Source of the DNA: Paramacrobiotus metropolitanus
Lineage: Eukaryota; Tardigrada; Eutardigrada; Parachela; Macrobiotidae
Assembly: GCF_019649055.1 (NCBI RefSeq)
Contig: NW_026570394.1
Coordinates: 62,001-126,000, forward strand
Direction of reading: 5' to 3'
DNA: 64,000 nt
Position numbers and translations under genes: made by a program. This document shows positions 23,601 to 38,329 of the stretch, piece by piece. Positions within the stretch are counted from its first letter, which is position 1; each line of letters starts with the position of its first letter. Under the pieces are notes generated by a model. That model was not told the DNA's origin, did not search any database, and was given only the letters and a program-made list of their open reading frames with translations.

Positions 23601-26600
23601 CATTTTCACCGGCATTTTGGATCTCAATAACTACGTGGTGAAACAGCTCCAAAGTCTGCTTTTAAGAGTTATTCGATGCGCTGAGCACGAATCTGAAATT
23701 GGTTCGCAAAAAAATTTCACCAGAAAAGTTACTGTCAGACGTGTCACATTTCGCCATGTTGTGAGAACTCAATAACTACGTGGTGAAACTGCTCCAAAGT
23801 CTGCTTTTAAGGGTTATTCGATGCGCTGAGCACGAATTTTAAGTCGGTTTGCAAAAAAAATCACCGAAAAAACAGTTATGGAAAACTTGACTTTTCACCG
23901 GCATTTTGGATCTCAATAACTACGTGGGTGAAACTGCTCCAAAAGTCTGCTTTTAAGAGTTATTCGATGCGCTGAGCACGAATCTGAAATGGTTCGCAAA
24001 AAAATTTCACCAGAAAAGTTACTGTCAGACGTGTCACATTTTCGCCATGTTGTCAGAACTCAATAACTACGTGGTGAAACAGCTCCAAAGTCTGCTTTTT
24101 AAGGGTTATTCGATGCGCTGAGCACGAATCTTAAATCGGTTTGCAAAAAAATTTCACCAGAAAAAGTTATGGAAAACTTGCATTTTCACCGGCATTTTGG
24201 ATCTCAATAACTACGTGGTGAAACTGCTCAAAGTCTGCTTTTGAAGGTTATTCGATGCGCTGAGCACGAATCTACAAATCGGTTTGCAAAAAAATTTCAC
24301 CGAAAAGTTATGGAAAACTTGCATTTTCACCGGCATTTTGGATCTCAATAACTACGTGGTGAAACTGCTCCAAAGTCTGCTTTTAAGGGTTATTCGATGC
24401 GCTGAGCACGAATTTGAAAGTCGGTTTTGCAAAAAAAATTTCACCAGAAAAGTTACTGTCAGACGTGTCACATTTTCGGCATTTTGTGGATCTCAATAAC
24501 TACGTGGTGAAACAGCTCCAAAGTCTGCTTTTAAAGAGTTATTCGATGCGCTGAGCACGAATCTGAAATTGGTTCGCAAAAAAAATTTCACCAGAAAAGT
24601 TACTGTCAGACGTGTCACATTTTCGCCATGTTGTCAGAACTCAATAACTACGTGGTGAAACTGCTCCAAAGTCTGCTTTTAAGGGTTATTCGATGCGCTG
24701 AGCACGAATTTTAAGTCGGTTTGCAAAAAAATTTCACCGAAAAGTTATGGAAAACTTGACTTTTCACCGGCATTTTGGATCTCAATAACTACGTGGTGAA
24801 ACTGCTCCAAAGTCTGCTTTTAAGAGTTATTCGATGCGCTGAGCACGAATCTCAAGTCGGTTCGCAAAAAAAATTTCACCAGAAAAGTTACTGTCAGACG
24901 TGTCACATTTTCGCCATGTTGTAGAACTCAATAACTACGTGGTGAAACAGCTCCAAAGTCTGCTTTTAAGGGTTATTCGATGCGCTGAGCACGAATCTTT
25001 AAGTCGGTTTGCAAAAAATTTCACCGAAAAAGTTATGGAAAACTTGACTTTTCACCGGCATTTTGGATCTCAATAACTACGTGGTGAAACTGCTCCAAAG
25101 TCTGCTTTTAAGAGTTATTCGATGCGCTGAGCACGAATCTGAAATTGTTCACAAAAAAATTTCACCAGAAAAAGTTACTGTCAGACGTGTCACATTTTCG
25201 CCATGTTGCAGATCTCAATAACTACGTGGTGAAACTGCTCCAAAGTCTGCTTTTAAGGGTTATTCGATGCGCTGAGCACGAATTTCAAGTCGGGTTGCAA
25301 AAAAAATTTCACCGAAAAAGTTATGGAAAACTTGACTTTTCACCGGCATTTTGGATCTCAATAACTACGTGGTGAAACCAGCCCAAAGTCTGCTTTTAAG
25401 AGTTATTCGATGCGCTGAGCACGAATCTGAAATTGGTTGCAAAAAAATTTCACCAGAAAAGTTACTGTCAGACGTGTCACATTTTCGCCATGTTGTGAGA
25501 AACTCAATAACTACGTGGTGAAACTGCTCCAAAGTCTGCTTTTAAGGGTTATTCGATGCGCTGAGCACGAATTTTAAGTCAGTTTGCAAAAAAATTTCAC
25601 CGAAAAAGTTATGGAAAACTTGATTTTCACCGGCATTTTGGATCTCAATAACTACGTGGTGAAACTGCTCCAAAGTCTGCTTTTAAGGTTATTCGATGCG
25701 CTGAGCACGAATTTTAAGTCGGTTGCAAAAAAATTTCACCGAAAAAGTTATGGAAAACTTGCATTTTCACCGGCATTTTGGATCTCAATAACTACGTGGT
25801 GAAACAGCTCCAAAGTCTGCTTTTAAGGGTTATTCGATGCGCTGAGCACGAATCTGAAATTGGTTTGCAAAAAAAATTTCACCAGAAAAAGTTACTGTCA
25901 GACGTGTCACATTTTCGCCATGTTGTGAGAACTCAATAACTACGTGGTGAAACAGCTCCAAAGTCTGCTTTTAAGAGTTATTCGATGCGCTGAGCACGAT
26001 TCTGAAATTGGTTCGCAAACAAAATTTCACCAGAAAAAGTTACTGTCAGACGTGTCACATTTTCGCCATGGTGTCAGAACTCAATAACTACGTGGTGAAA
26101 CTGCTCCAAAGTCTGCTTTTAAGGGTTATTCGATGCGCTGAGCACGAATTTTAAGTCGGTTTGCAAAAAAAATTTCAGCGAAAAAAGTTATGGAAAACTT
26201 GACTTTTCACCGGCATTTTGGATCTCAATAACTACGTGGTGAAACAGCTCCAAAGTCTGCTTTTAAGAGTTATTCGATGCGCTGAGCACGAATCTGAAAT
26301 CGGTTTGCAAAAAAAATTTCACCAGAAAAGTTACTGTCAGACGTGTCACATTTTCGCCATGTTGTAGGACTCAAATAACTTCGTGGTGAAACTGCTCCAA
26401 AGTCTGCTTTTAAGGGTTATTCGATGCGCTGAGCACGAATTTTAAGTCGGTTTGCAAAAAAATTTCACCGAAAAAAGTTATGGAAAACTTGACTTTTCAC
26501 CGGCATTTTGGATCTCAATAACTACGTGGTGAAACTGCTCCAAAGTCTGCTTTTAAGAGTTATTCGATGCGCTGAGCACGAATCTGAAATTAGTTTGCAA

Positions 26601-29600
26601 AAAAATTTCACCAGAAAAGTTACTGTCAGACGTGTCACATTTTCGCCATGTTGTCAGAACTCAATAACTACGTGGTGAAACTGCTCCAAAGTCTGCTTTT
26701 AAGAGTTATTCGATGCGCTGAGCACGAATCTAAAGTCAGTTTGCAAAAAAAATTTCACCGAAAAAGTTATGGAAAACTTGCATTTTCACCGGCATTTTGG
26801 ATCTCAATAACTACGTGGTGAAACAGCTCCAAAGTCTGCTTTTAAGAGTTATTCGATGCGCTGAGCACGAATCTGAAATCGGTTTGCAAAAAAAATTTCA
26901 CCAGAAAAGTTACTGTCAGACGTGTCACATTTTCGCCATGTTGTGAGAACTCAATAACTACGTGGTGAAACTGCTCCAAAGTCTGCTTTTAAGGGTTATT
27001 CGATGCGCTGAGCACAATTTTAAGTCGGTTTGCAAAAAAATTCTCCGAAAAAAGTTATGGAAAACTTTGCATTTTCACCGGCATTTTGGATCTCAATAAC
27101 TACGTGGTGAAACAGCTCCAAAGTCTGCTTTTAAGAGTTATTCGATGCGCTGAGCACGAATCTGAAATGGTTTGCAAAAAAATTTCACCAGAAAAGTTAC
27201 TGTCAGACGTGTCACATTTTCGCCATGTTGTGAGAGCTCAATAACTACGTGGTGAAACTGCTCCAAAGTCTGCTTTTAAGGGTTATTCGATGCGCTGAGC
27301 ACGAATTTTAAGTCGGTTTGCAAAAAAATTTCACCGAAAAAGTTATGGAAAACTTGATTTTCACCGGCATTTTGGATCTCAATAACTACGTGGTGAAACA
27401 GCTCCAAAGTCTGCTTTTAAGAGTTATTCGATGCGCTGAGCACGAATCTGAAATTGGTTTGCAAAAAAATTTCACCAGAAAAGTTACTGTCAGACGTGTC
27501 ACATTTTCGCCATGTTGTAGAACTCAATAACTACGTGGTGAAACTGCTCCAAAGTCTGCTTTTAAGGGTTATTCGATGCGCTGAGCACGAATTTTAAGTC
27601 GGTTTGCAAAAAAAAATCACCGAAAAGTTATGGAAAACTTGACTTTTCACCGGCATTTTGGATCTCAATAACTACGTGGTGAAACTGCTCCAAAGTCTGC
27701 TTTTAAAAGTTATTCGATGCGCTGAGCACGAATTTCAAGTCGGTTTGCAAAAAAAATTTCACCGAAAAGTTATGGAAAACTTGCATTTTCACCGGCATTT
27801 TGGATCTCAATAACTACGTGGTGAAACAGCTCCAAAGTCTGCTTTTAAGGGTTATTCGATGCGCTGAGCACGAATCTGAAATTGGTTCGCAAAAAAAATT
27901 TCACCAGAAAAGTTACTGTCAGACGTGTCACATTTCGCCATGTTGTAGAACTCAATAACTACGTGGTGAAACTGCTCAAAGTCTGCTTTTTAAGAGTTAT
28001 TCGATGCGCTGAGCACGAATCTGAAATCAGTTTGCAAAAAAATTTCACCAGAAAAGTTACTGTCAGACGTGTCACATTTTCGCCATGGTGGATCAGAACT
28101 CAATAACTACGTGGTGAAACTGCTCCAAAGTCTGCTTTTAAGGGTTATTCGATGCGCTGAGCACGAATTTTAAGTCAGTTTGCAAAAAAATTTCACCGAA
28201 AAAAGTTATGGAAAACTTGACTTTTCACCGGCATTTTGGATCTCAATAACTACGTGGTGAAACTGCTCAAAGTCTGCTTTTAAGAGTTATTCGATGCGCT
28301 GAGCACGAATCTGAAATTGGTTTGCAAAAAAAATTTCACCAGAAAAGTTACTGTCAGACGTGTCACATTTTCGCCATGTTGTGAGAACTCAATAACTACG
28401 TGGTGAAACTGCTCCAAAGTCTGCTTTTAAGGGTTATTCGATGCGCTGAGCACGAATTTTAAGTCAGTTTGCAAAAAAAAATCACCGAAAAAGTTATGGA
28501 AAACTTGATTTTCACCGGCATTTTGGATCTCAATAACTACGTGGTGAAACTGCTCCAAAGTCTGCTTTTAAGAGTTATTCGATGCGCTGAGCACGAATCT
28601 GAAATGGTTTGCAAAAAAATTTCACCAGAAAAAGTTACTGTCAGACGTGTCACATTTTCGCCATGTTGTGAGAACTCAATAACTACGTGGTGAAACTGCT
28701 CCAAAGTCTGCTTTTAAGGGTTATTCGATGCGCTGAGCACGAATTTTAAGTCAGTTTGCAAAAAAAATCAACGAAAAAAGTTATGGAAAACTTGACTTTT
28801 CACCGGCATTTTGGATCTCAATAACTACGTGGTGAAACTGCTCCAAAGTCTGCTTTTAAATGTAGTTATTCGATGCGCTGAGCACGAATCTGAAATCGGT
28901 TTGCAAAAAAATTTCACCAGAAAAGTTACTGTCAGACGTGTCACATTTTCGCCATGTGTCAGAACTCAATAACTACGTGGTGAAACTGCTCAAAGTCTGC
29001 TTTTAAAAGTTATTCGATGCGCTGAGCACGAATTTCAAGTCGGGTTGCAAAAAAATTTCACCGAAAAAGTTATGGAAAACTTGCATTTTCACCGGCATTT
29101 TGGATCTCAATAACTACGTGGTGAAACAGCTCCAAAGTCTGCTTTTAAGGGTTATTCGATGCGCTGAGCACGAATCTGAAATTGTTTGCAAAAAAATTTC
29201 ACCAGAAAAAGTTACTGTCAGACGTGTCACATTTTCGCTATGTTGTCAGAACTCAATAACTACGTGGTGAAACTGCTCCAAAGTCTGCTTTTAAGGGTTA
29301 TTCGATGCGCTGAGCACGAATTTTAAGTCGGTTTGTAAAAAAAATCACCGAAAAAGTTATGGAAAACTTGACTTTTCACCGGCATTTTGGATCTCAATAA
29401 CTACATGGTGAAACAGCTCCAAAGTCTGCTTTTAAAGTTATTCGATGCGCTGAGCACGAATTTCAAGTCGGTTGCAAAAAAATTTCACCGAAAAAAGTTA
29501 TGGAAAACTTGCATTTTCACCGGCATTTTGGATCTCAATAACTACGTGGTGAAACTGCTCCAAAGTCTGCTTTTAAGGGTTATTCGATGCGCTGAGCACG

Positions 29601-30755
29601 AATTTGATATCGGTTTGCAAAAAAATTTCACCAGAAAAGTTACTGTCAGACGTGTCACATTTTCGCCATGTTGGATCTCAATAACTACGTGGTGAAACTG
29701 CTCCAAAGTCTGCTTTTAAGGTTATTCGATGCGCTGAGCACGAATCTGAAATCGGTTTGCAAAAAAATTTCACCAGAAAAGTTACTGTCAGACGTGTCAC
29801 ATTTTCGCCATGTTGTCAGAACTCAATAACTACGTGGTGAAACTGCTCCAAAGTCTGCTTTTAAGGGTTATTCGATGCGCTGAGCACGAATTTTAAGTCG
29901 GTTTGCAAAAAAATTTCACCGAAAAAAGTTATGGAAAACTTGACTATTCACCGGCATTTTTGGGTCTCAATAACTACGTGGTGAAACACGCTCCCAAAGT
30001 CTGTTTTTAAGGGTTATTCGATGCGCTGAGCACGAATCTGAAATTGGTCTTTTGCAAAAAAATTTCACCAGAAAAGTTACTGTCAGACGTGTCACATTTT
30101 CGCCATGTTGTCAGAACTCAATAACTACGTGGTGAAACTGCTCCAAAGTCTGCTTTTAAGGGTTATTCGATGCGCTGAGCACGAATTTTAAGTCGGTTTG
30201 CAAAAAAAATCACCGAAAAGTTATGGAAAACTTGACTTTTCACCGGCATTTTGGATCTCAATAACTACGTGGTGAAACTGCTCAAAGTCTGCTTTTTAAG
30301 GGTTATTCGATGCGCTGAGCACGAATCTGAAATCGGTTTGCAAAAAAATTTCACCAGAAAAGTTACTGTCAGACGTGTCACATTTTCGCCATGTTGTGAG
30401 AACTCAATAACTACGTGGTGAAACTGCTCCAAAGTCTGCTTTTAAGGGTTATTCGATGCGCTGAGCACGAATTTTAAGTCGGTTTGCAAAAAAAAATCAC
30501 CGAAAAAGTTATGGAAAACTTGACTTTTCACCGGCATTTTGGATCTCAATAACTACGTGGTGAAACTGCTCCAAAGTCTGCTTTTAAAAGTTATTCGATG
30601 CGCTGAGCACGAATTTCGAAATCGGTTGCAAAAAAAATTTCACCGAAAAAGTTATGGAAAACTTGACTTTTCACCGGCATTTTGGATCTCAATAACTTCG
30701 TGGTGGGAAACTGCCCAAAGTCTGCTTTTTAAGGGTTATTCGATGCGCTGAGCAC

Positions 30756-33700
30756 GAATTTTAAGTCATCGGTTTGCAAAAAAAAATTTCACCAGAAAAG
30801 TTACTGTCAGACGTGTCACATTTTCGCCATGTTGGAGAACTCAATAACTACGTGGTGAAACTGCTCCAAAGTCTGCTTTTAAGGTTATTCGATGCGCTGA
30901 GCACGAATCTGAAATCGGTTTGCAAAAAAAATTTCACCAGAAAAGTTACTGTCAGACGTGTCACATTTTCGCCATGTTGTCAGGACTCAATAACTACGTG
31001 GTGAAACTGCTCCAAAGTCTGCTTTTAAGGGTTATTCGATGCGCTGAGCACGAATTTCAAGATCGGTTTGCAAAAAAATTTCACCGAAAAAGTTATGGAA
31101 AACTTGACTTTTCACCGGCATTTTGGATCTCAATAACTACGTGGTGAAACAGCTCAAAGTCTGCTTTTAAGGGTTATTCGATGCGCTGAGCACGAATCTG
31201 AAATCGGTTTGCAAAAAAATTTCACCAGAAAAGTTACTGTCAGACGTGTCACATTTTCGCCATGTTGTCAGATCTCAATAACTACGTGGTGAAACTGCTC
31301 CAAAGTCTGCTTTTAAGGTTATTCGATGCGCTGAGCACGAATCTTAAGTCGGTTTGCAAAAAAAATTTCACCAGAAAAAGTTACTGTCAGACGTGTCACA
31401 TTTTCGCCATGTTGTGGACTCAATAACTACGTGGTGAAACTGCTCCAAAGTCTGCTTTTAAGGTTATTCGATGCGCTGAGCACGAATCTGGAGATCGGTT
31501 TGCAAAAAAATTTCACCAGAAAAGTTACTGTCAGACGTGTCACATTTTCGCCATGTTGTGGACTCAATAACTACGTGGTGAAACTGCTCCAAAGTCTGCT
31601 TTTAAGGGTTATTCGATGCGCTGAGCACGAATCTGAAATCAGTTTGCAAAAAAATTTCACCAGAAAAAGTTACTGTCAGACGTGTCACATTTTCGCCATG
31701 TTGTGGAACTCAATAACTACGTGGTGAAACTGCTCCAAAGTCTGCTTTTAAGGTTATTCGATGCGCTGAGCACGAGTCTGAAGATCGGTTTGCAAAAAAA
31801 TTTCACCAGAAAAGTTACTGTCAGACGTGTCACATTTTCGCCATGTTGTCAGAACTCAATAACTACGTGGTGAAACTGCTCCAAAGTCTGCTTTTAAGGG
31901 TTATTCGATGCGCTGAGCACGAATTTCAAGTCGGTTTGCAAAAAAATTTCACCGAAAAAAGTTATGGAAAACTTGACTATTCACCGGCGTTTTGGATCTC
32001 AATAACTACGTGGTGAAACAGCTCAAAGTCTGCTTTTAAGGGTTATTCGATGCGCTGAGCACGAATTCTGAGATCGGTTTGCAAAAAAAATTTCACCAGA
32101 AAAAGTTACTGTCAGACGTGTCACATTTTCGCCATGTTGGAGAACTCAATAACTACGTGGTGAAACTGCTCCAAAGTCTGCTTTTAAGGTTATTCGATGC
32201 GCTGAGCACGAATCTGAAATCGGTTTGCAAAAAAATTTCACCAGAAAAGTTACTGTCAGACGTGTCACATTTTCGCCATGTTGTCAGGACTCAATAACTA
32301 CGTGGTGAAACTGCTCCAAAGTCTGCTTTTAAGGGTTATTCGATGCGCTGAGCACGAATTTCAAGTCGGTTTGCAAAAAAAATTTCACCGAAAAAAGTTA
32401 TGGAAAACTTGACTTTTCACCGGCATTTTGGATCTCAATAACTACGTGGTGAAACAGCTCCAAAGTCTGCTTTTAAGGGTTATTCGATGCGCTGAGCACG
32501 AGTCTGAGATCAGTTTGCAAAAAAATTTCACCAGAAAAGTTACTGTCAGACGTGTCACATTTTCGCCATGTTGTGAGAACTCAATAACTACGTGGTGAAA
32601 CTGCTCCAAAGTCTGCTTTTAAGGTTATTCGATGCGCTGAGCACGAATTTGAAATCGGTTTGCAAAAAAAATTTCACCAGAAAAGTTACTGTCAGACGTG
32701 TCACATTTTCGCCATGTTGTCAGGACTCAATAACTACGTGGTGAAACTGCTCCAAAGTCTGCTTTTAAGGTTATTCGATGCGCTGAGCACGAATTTCTGA
32801 AGTCGGTTTGCAAAAAAAATTTCACCAGAAAAGTTACTGTCAGACGTGTCACATTTTCGCCATGTTGTCAGAACTCAATAACTACGTGGTGAAACTGCTC
32901 CAAGGTCTGCTTTTAAGGGTTATTCGATGCGCTGAGCACGAATCTTAAGATCGGTTTGCAAAAAAATTTCACCGAAAAAGTTATGGAAAACTTGACTTTT
33001 CACCGGCATTTTGGATCTCAATAACTACGTGGTGAAACTGCTCAAAGTCTGCTTTTAAGGGTTTATTTCGATGCGCTGAGCACGAATCTGAAATCTGGTT
33101 GCAAAAAAATTTCACCAAAAAGTTACTGTCAGACGTGTCACATTTTCGGCATGTTGTCAGAACTCAATAACTACGTGGTGAAACTGCTCCAAAGTCTGCT
33201 TTTAAGGGTTATTCGATGCGCTGAGCACGAATTTTAAGTCGGTTTGCAAAAAAAATCACCGAAAAAAGTTATGGAAAACTTGACTTTTCACCGGCATTTT
33301 GGATCTCAATAACTCCGTGGTCAAACTGCTCCAAAGTCTGCTTTTAAGGGTTATTCGATGCGCTGAGCACGAATTTTAAGTCGGTTTGCAAAAAAATTTC
33401 ACCGAAAAAGTTATGGAAAACTTGCATTTTCACCGGCATTTTAGGATCTCAAGAACTACGTGGTGAAACTGCTCCAAAGTCTGCTTTTAAGGGTTGTTCG
33501 ATGCGCTGAGCACGAATCTGAAATCGGTTTGCAAAAAAATTTCACCAGAAAAAGTTACTGTCAGACGTGTCACATTTTCGCCATGTTGGAGAACTCAATA
33601 ACTACGTGGTGAAACTGCTCCAAAGTCTGCTTTTAAGGTTATTCGATGCGCTGAGCACGAGAGTCTGAAATCGGTTTGCAAAAAAAATTTCACCAGAAAA

Positions 33701-36700
33701 GTTACTGTCAGACGTGTCACATTTTCGCCATGTTGTCAGAACTCAATAACTACGTGGTGAAACTGCTCCAAGTCTGCTTTTAAGGGTTATTCGATGCGCT
33801 GAGCACGAATTTTAAGTCAGTTTGCAAAAAAAATTTCACCGAAAAAAGTTATGGAAAACTTGACTTTTCACCGGCATTTTGGATCTCAATAACAACGTGG
33901 TGAAACAGCTCAAAGTCTGCTTTTAAGGGTTATTCAGGATGCGCTGAGCACGAATCTGAGATCGGTTCAAAAAAAATTTCACCAGAAAAGTTACTGTCAG
34001 ACGTGTCACATTTTCGCCATGTTGTCAGAACTCAATAACTACGTGGTGAAACTGCTCCAAAGTCTGCTTTTAAGGGTTATTCGATGCGCTGAGCACGAAT
34101 TTTAAGTCGGTTTGCAAAAAAAATTCACCGAAAAGTTATGGAAAACTTGACTTTTCACCGGCATTTTGGATCTCAATAACTACGTGGTGAAACTGCTCCA
34201 AAGTCTGCTTTTAAGGGTTATTCGATGCGCTGAGCACGAATTTAAGTCGGTTTGCAAAAAAAATTTCACCGAAAAAAGTTATGGAAAACTTGCATTTTCA
34301 CCGGCATTTTGGATCTCAATAACTACGTGGTGAAACAGCTCCAAAGTCTGCTTTTAAGGGTTATTCGATGCGCTGAGCACGAATCTGAAATCGGTTTGCA
34401 AAAAAAATTTCACCAGAAAAAGTTACTGTCAGACGTGTCACATTTTCGCCATGTTGGGAACTCAATAACTACGTGGTGAAACTGCTCCAAAGTCTGCTTT
34501 TAAGGTTATTCGATGCGCTGAGCACGAATCTGAAATCGGTTTGCAAAAAAAATTTCACCAAAAAAGTTACTGTCAGACGTGTCACATTTTCGCCATGTTG
34601 TCAGAACTCAATAACTACGTGGTGAAACTGCTCCAAAGTCTGCTTTTAAGGGTTATTCGATGCGCTGAGCACGAATTTTAAGTCGGTTTGCAAAAAAAAT
34701 TTCACCGAAAAAAGTTATGGAAAACTTGCATTTTCACCGGCATTTTGGATCTCAATAACTACGTGGTGAAACAGCTCCAAAGTCTGCTTTTAAGAGTTAT
34801 TCGATGCGCTGAGCACGAATCTGAAATTGGTTTGCAAAAAAAATTTCACCAGAAAAGTTACTGTCAGACGTGTCACATTTTCGCCCATGTTGTCGTAGAA
34901 CTCAATAACTACGTGGTGAAACTGCTCCAAAGTCTGCTTTTAAGGGTTATTCGATGCGCTGAGCACGAATTTTAAGTCGGTTTGCAAAAAAAATTCACCG
35001 AAAAAAGTTATGGAAAACTTGATTTTCACCGGCATTTTGGATCTCAATAACTACGTGGTGAAACAGCTCCAAAGTCTGCTTTTAAGAGTTATTCGATGCG
35101 CTGAGCACGAGTCTGAAATCGGTTTGCAAAAAAATTTCACCAGAAAAAGTTACTGTCAGACGTGTCACATTTTCGCCATGTTGTGAGAACTCAATAACTA
35201 CGTGGTGAAACTGCTCCAAAGTCTGCTTTTAAGGGTTATTCGATGCGCTGAGCACGAATTTTAAGTCGGTTTGCAAAAAAAATTCACCGAAAAAGTTATG
35301 GAAAACTTGACTTTTCACCGGCATTTTGGATCTCAATAACTACGTGGTGAAACTGCTCCAGAGTCTGCTTTTTAGAAGTTATTCGATGCGCTGAGCACGA
35401 ATTTTAAGTCGGTTTGCAAAAAAAATTTCACCGAAAAAAGTTATGGAAAACTTGACTTTTCACCGGCATTTTGGATCTCAATAACTACGTGGTGAAACAG
35501 CTCCAAAGTCTGCTTTTAAGGGTTATTCGATGCGCTGAGCACGAATTCTAGAAGTCGGTTTGCAAAAAAAATTTCACCAGAAAAAGTTACTGTCAGACGT
35601 GTCACATTTTCGCCATGTTGGAGACTCAATAACTACGTGGTGAAACTGCTCCAAAGTCTGCTTTTAAGGGTTATTTGATGCGCTGAGCACGAATCCTGAG
35701 ATCGGTTTGCAAAAAAAATTTCACCGAAAAAAGTTACTGTCAGACGTGTCACATTTTCGCCATGTTGTCAGGACTCAATAACTACGTGGTGAAACTGGCT
35801 CCAAAGTCTGCTTTTAAGGCGTTATTCGATGCGCTGAGCACGAATTTCAAGTCGGTTTGCAAAAAAAATTTCACCGAAAAAAGTTATGGAAAACTTGACT
35901 TTTCACCGGCATTTTGGATCTCAATAACTACGTGGTGAAACGGCTCCGAAGTCTGCTTTTAAGGGTTTATTCCGATGCGCTGAGCACGAATCTGAAATCG
36001 GTTTGCAAAAAAAATTTCACCAGAAAAAGTTACTGTCAGACGTGTCACATTTTGGCCATGTTGGTCAGAACTCAATAACTACGTGGTGAAACTGCTCCAA
36101 AGTCTGCTTTTAAGGGTTATTCAGATGCGCTGAGCACGAAGTCAGAAATCGGTTTGCAAAAAAATTTCACCAGAAAAGTTACTGTCAGACGTGTCACATT
36201 TTCGCCATGTTGTCAGAACTCAATAACTACGTGGTGAAACTGCTCCAAAGTCTGCTTTTAAGGGTTATTCGATGCGCTGAGCACGAATTTCAAGTCGGTT
36301 TGCAAAAAAATTTCACCGAAAAAAGTTATGGAAAACTTGACTATTCACCGGCATTTTTGGATCTCAATAACTACGTGGTGAAACTGCTCCGCAAAGTCTG
36401 CTTTTAAGGGTTATTCGATGCGCTGAGCACGAATCTTCCGAAATTCGGTTTGCAAAAAAATTTCACCAGAAAAAGTTACTGTCAGACGTGTCACATTTTC
36501 GCCATGTTGGAGAACTCAATAACTACGTGGTGAAACTGCTCCAAAGTCTGCTTTTTAAGGGTTATTCGATGCGCTGAGCACGAATCTGAAATCGGTTTGC
36601 AAAAAAATTTCACCAGAAAAGTTACTGTCAGACGTGTCACATTTTCGCCATGTTGTGGACTCAATAACTACGTGGTGAAACTGCTCCAAAGTCTGCTTTT

Positions 36701-37750
36701 AAAAGTTATCTCGATGCGCTGAGCACGAATTTGAAGTCGGTTTGCAAAAAAAATTTCACCAGAAAAGTTACTGTCAGACGTGTCACATTTTCGCCATGTT
36801 GTCAGAACTCAATAACTACGTGGTGAAACTGCTCCAAAGTCTGCTTTTAAGGGTTTTTCGATGCGCTGAGCACGAATTTTAAGTCGGTTTCCAAAAAAAA
36901 TTTCAACGAAAAAAGTTATGGAAAACTTGACTTTTCACCGGCATTTTGGATCTCAATAACTACGTGGTGAAACTGCTACAAAGTCTGCTTTTAAGAGTTA
37001 TTCGATGCGCTGAGCACGAATCTGAAATTGGTTCGCAAAAAAAATTTCACCAGAAAAAGTTACTGTCAGACGTGTCACATTTTCGCCATGTTGTCAGAAC
37101 TCAAATAACTGCGTGGTGAAACTGCTCCAAAGTCTGCTTTTAAGGGTTATTCGATGCGCTGAGCACGAATTTTAAGTCGGTTTGCAAAAAAATTTCACCG
37201 AAAAAAGTTATGGAAAACTTGACTGTATTCACCGGCATTTTGGATCTCAATAACTACGTGGTGAAACTGCTCCAAAGTCTGCTTTTAAGGGTTATTCGAT
37301 GCGCTGAGCACGAAATTCAAGTCGGTTTGCAAAAAAAATTTCAACAGAAAAAGTTATGGAAAACTTGCATTTTCACCGGCATTTTGGATCTCAATAACTA
37401 CGTGGTGAAACTGCTCAAAGTCTGCTTTTAAAGGGGTTATTCGATGCGCTGAGCACGAATCCGAAATTGGTTTGCAGAAAAAAATTTCACCAGAAAAGTT
37501 ACTGTCAGACGTGTCACATTTTCGCCATGGTGTCAGAACTCAATAACTACGTGGTGAAACTGCTCCAAAGTCTGCTTTTAAGGTTATTCGATGCGCTGAG
37601 CACGAATCTGAAATCGGTTTGCAAAAAAAATTTCACCAGAAAAGTTACTGTCAGACGTGTCACATTTTCGCCATGTTGTCAGAACTCAATAACTACGTGG
37701 TGAAACAGCTCCAAAGTCTGCTTTTAAGGGTTATTCGATGCGCTGAGCAC
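30756..37750. repeat. Satellite array, B-B-A trimer domain
   Basis: Here B monomers outnumber A. Heads at 30756, 30905, 31052, then 31921, 32063, 32210 and 32356 read B, B, A and A, B, B, A. Similar B-B-A order recurs around 33500-33820, 34380-34680, 35546-35850 and 36430-36880. The paired B monomers often differ consistently: the first ends ttggagaactc or gttgtgagaactc, the second gttgtcag(a/g)actc. This points to local amplification of a trimeric higher-order unit, about 435 bp, distinct from the A-B dimer. Confidence 0.85.
31194..31920. repeat. Run of five consecutive B monomers
   Basis: Heads at 31194, 31339, 31484, 31629 and 31774 are each followed by the B core, and the next A head is at 31921. 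Mean length is about 145 bp. Private features (gttgtggactc ends, gagatcgg and aagatcgg heads) show the copies are related to one another, so this is a local expansion of B. Confidence 0.9.
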
Positions 37751-38185
37751 GAATTTCAAATCGGGTTGCAAAAAAATTTCACCGAAAAAAGTTATGGAAA
37801 ACTTGACTTTTCACCGGCATTTTGGATCTCAATAACTACGTGGTGAAACTGCTCCAAAAGTCTGCTTTTAAGGGTTATTCGATGCGCTGAGCACGAATCT
37901 GAAATTGGTTTGCAAAAAAAATTTCACCAGAAAAGTTACTGTCAGACGTGTCACATTTTCGCCATGGTGTCGAGAACTCAATAACTACGTGGTGAAACTG
38001 CTCCAAAGTCTGCTTTTAAGAGTTATTCGATGCGCTGAGCACGAATTTTAAGTCGGTTTGCAAAAAAAATTCACCGAAAAAAGTTATGGAAAACTTGACT
38101 TTTCACCGGCATTTTGGATCTCAATAACTACGTGGTGAAACTGCTCCAAAGTCTGCTTTTAAGGGTTATTCGATGCGCTGAGCAC

Positions 38186-38329
38186 GAATCTGAAGTCGGT
38201 TTGCAAAAAAATTTCACCGAAAAAAGTTATGGAAAACTTGCATTTTCGCCGGCATTGTGAGAACTCAATAACTACGTGGTGAAACTGCTCCAAAGTCTGC
38301 TTTTAAGGGTTATTCGATGCGCTGAGCAC
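38186..38329. repeat. A/B hybrid monomer
   Basis: A B-like head (gaatctgaagtcgg) and an A core (gttatggaaaacttgc) are followed by attttcgccggcattgtgagaactc, which blends the A cattttcaccggcat with the B ttcgcc and gttgtgagaactc endings. Confidence 0.8.

Larger units (their letters stand above)
17221..30755. repeat. Satellite array, mainly A-B dimers
   Basis: Mostly strict alternation of A (gaattttaagtcgg) and B (gaatctgaaat) at a spacing of about 290 bp, with occasional extra B or A2 monomers (for example near 22500-22850). The 17-21 kb part has many one- and two-base deletions and several A/B hybrid monomers. Uniformity increases to the right. No unique sequence or gene was seen. Confidence 0.93.
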
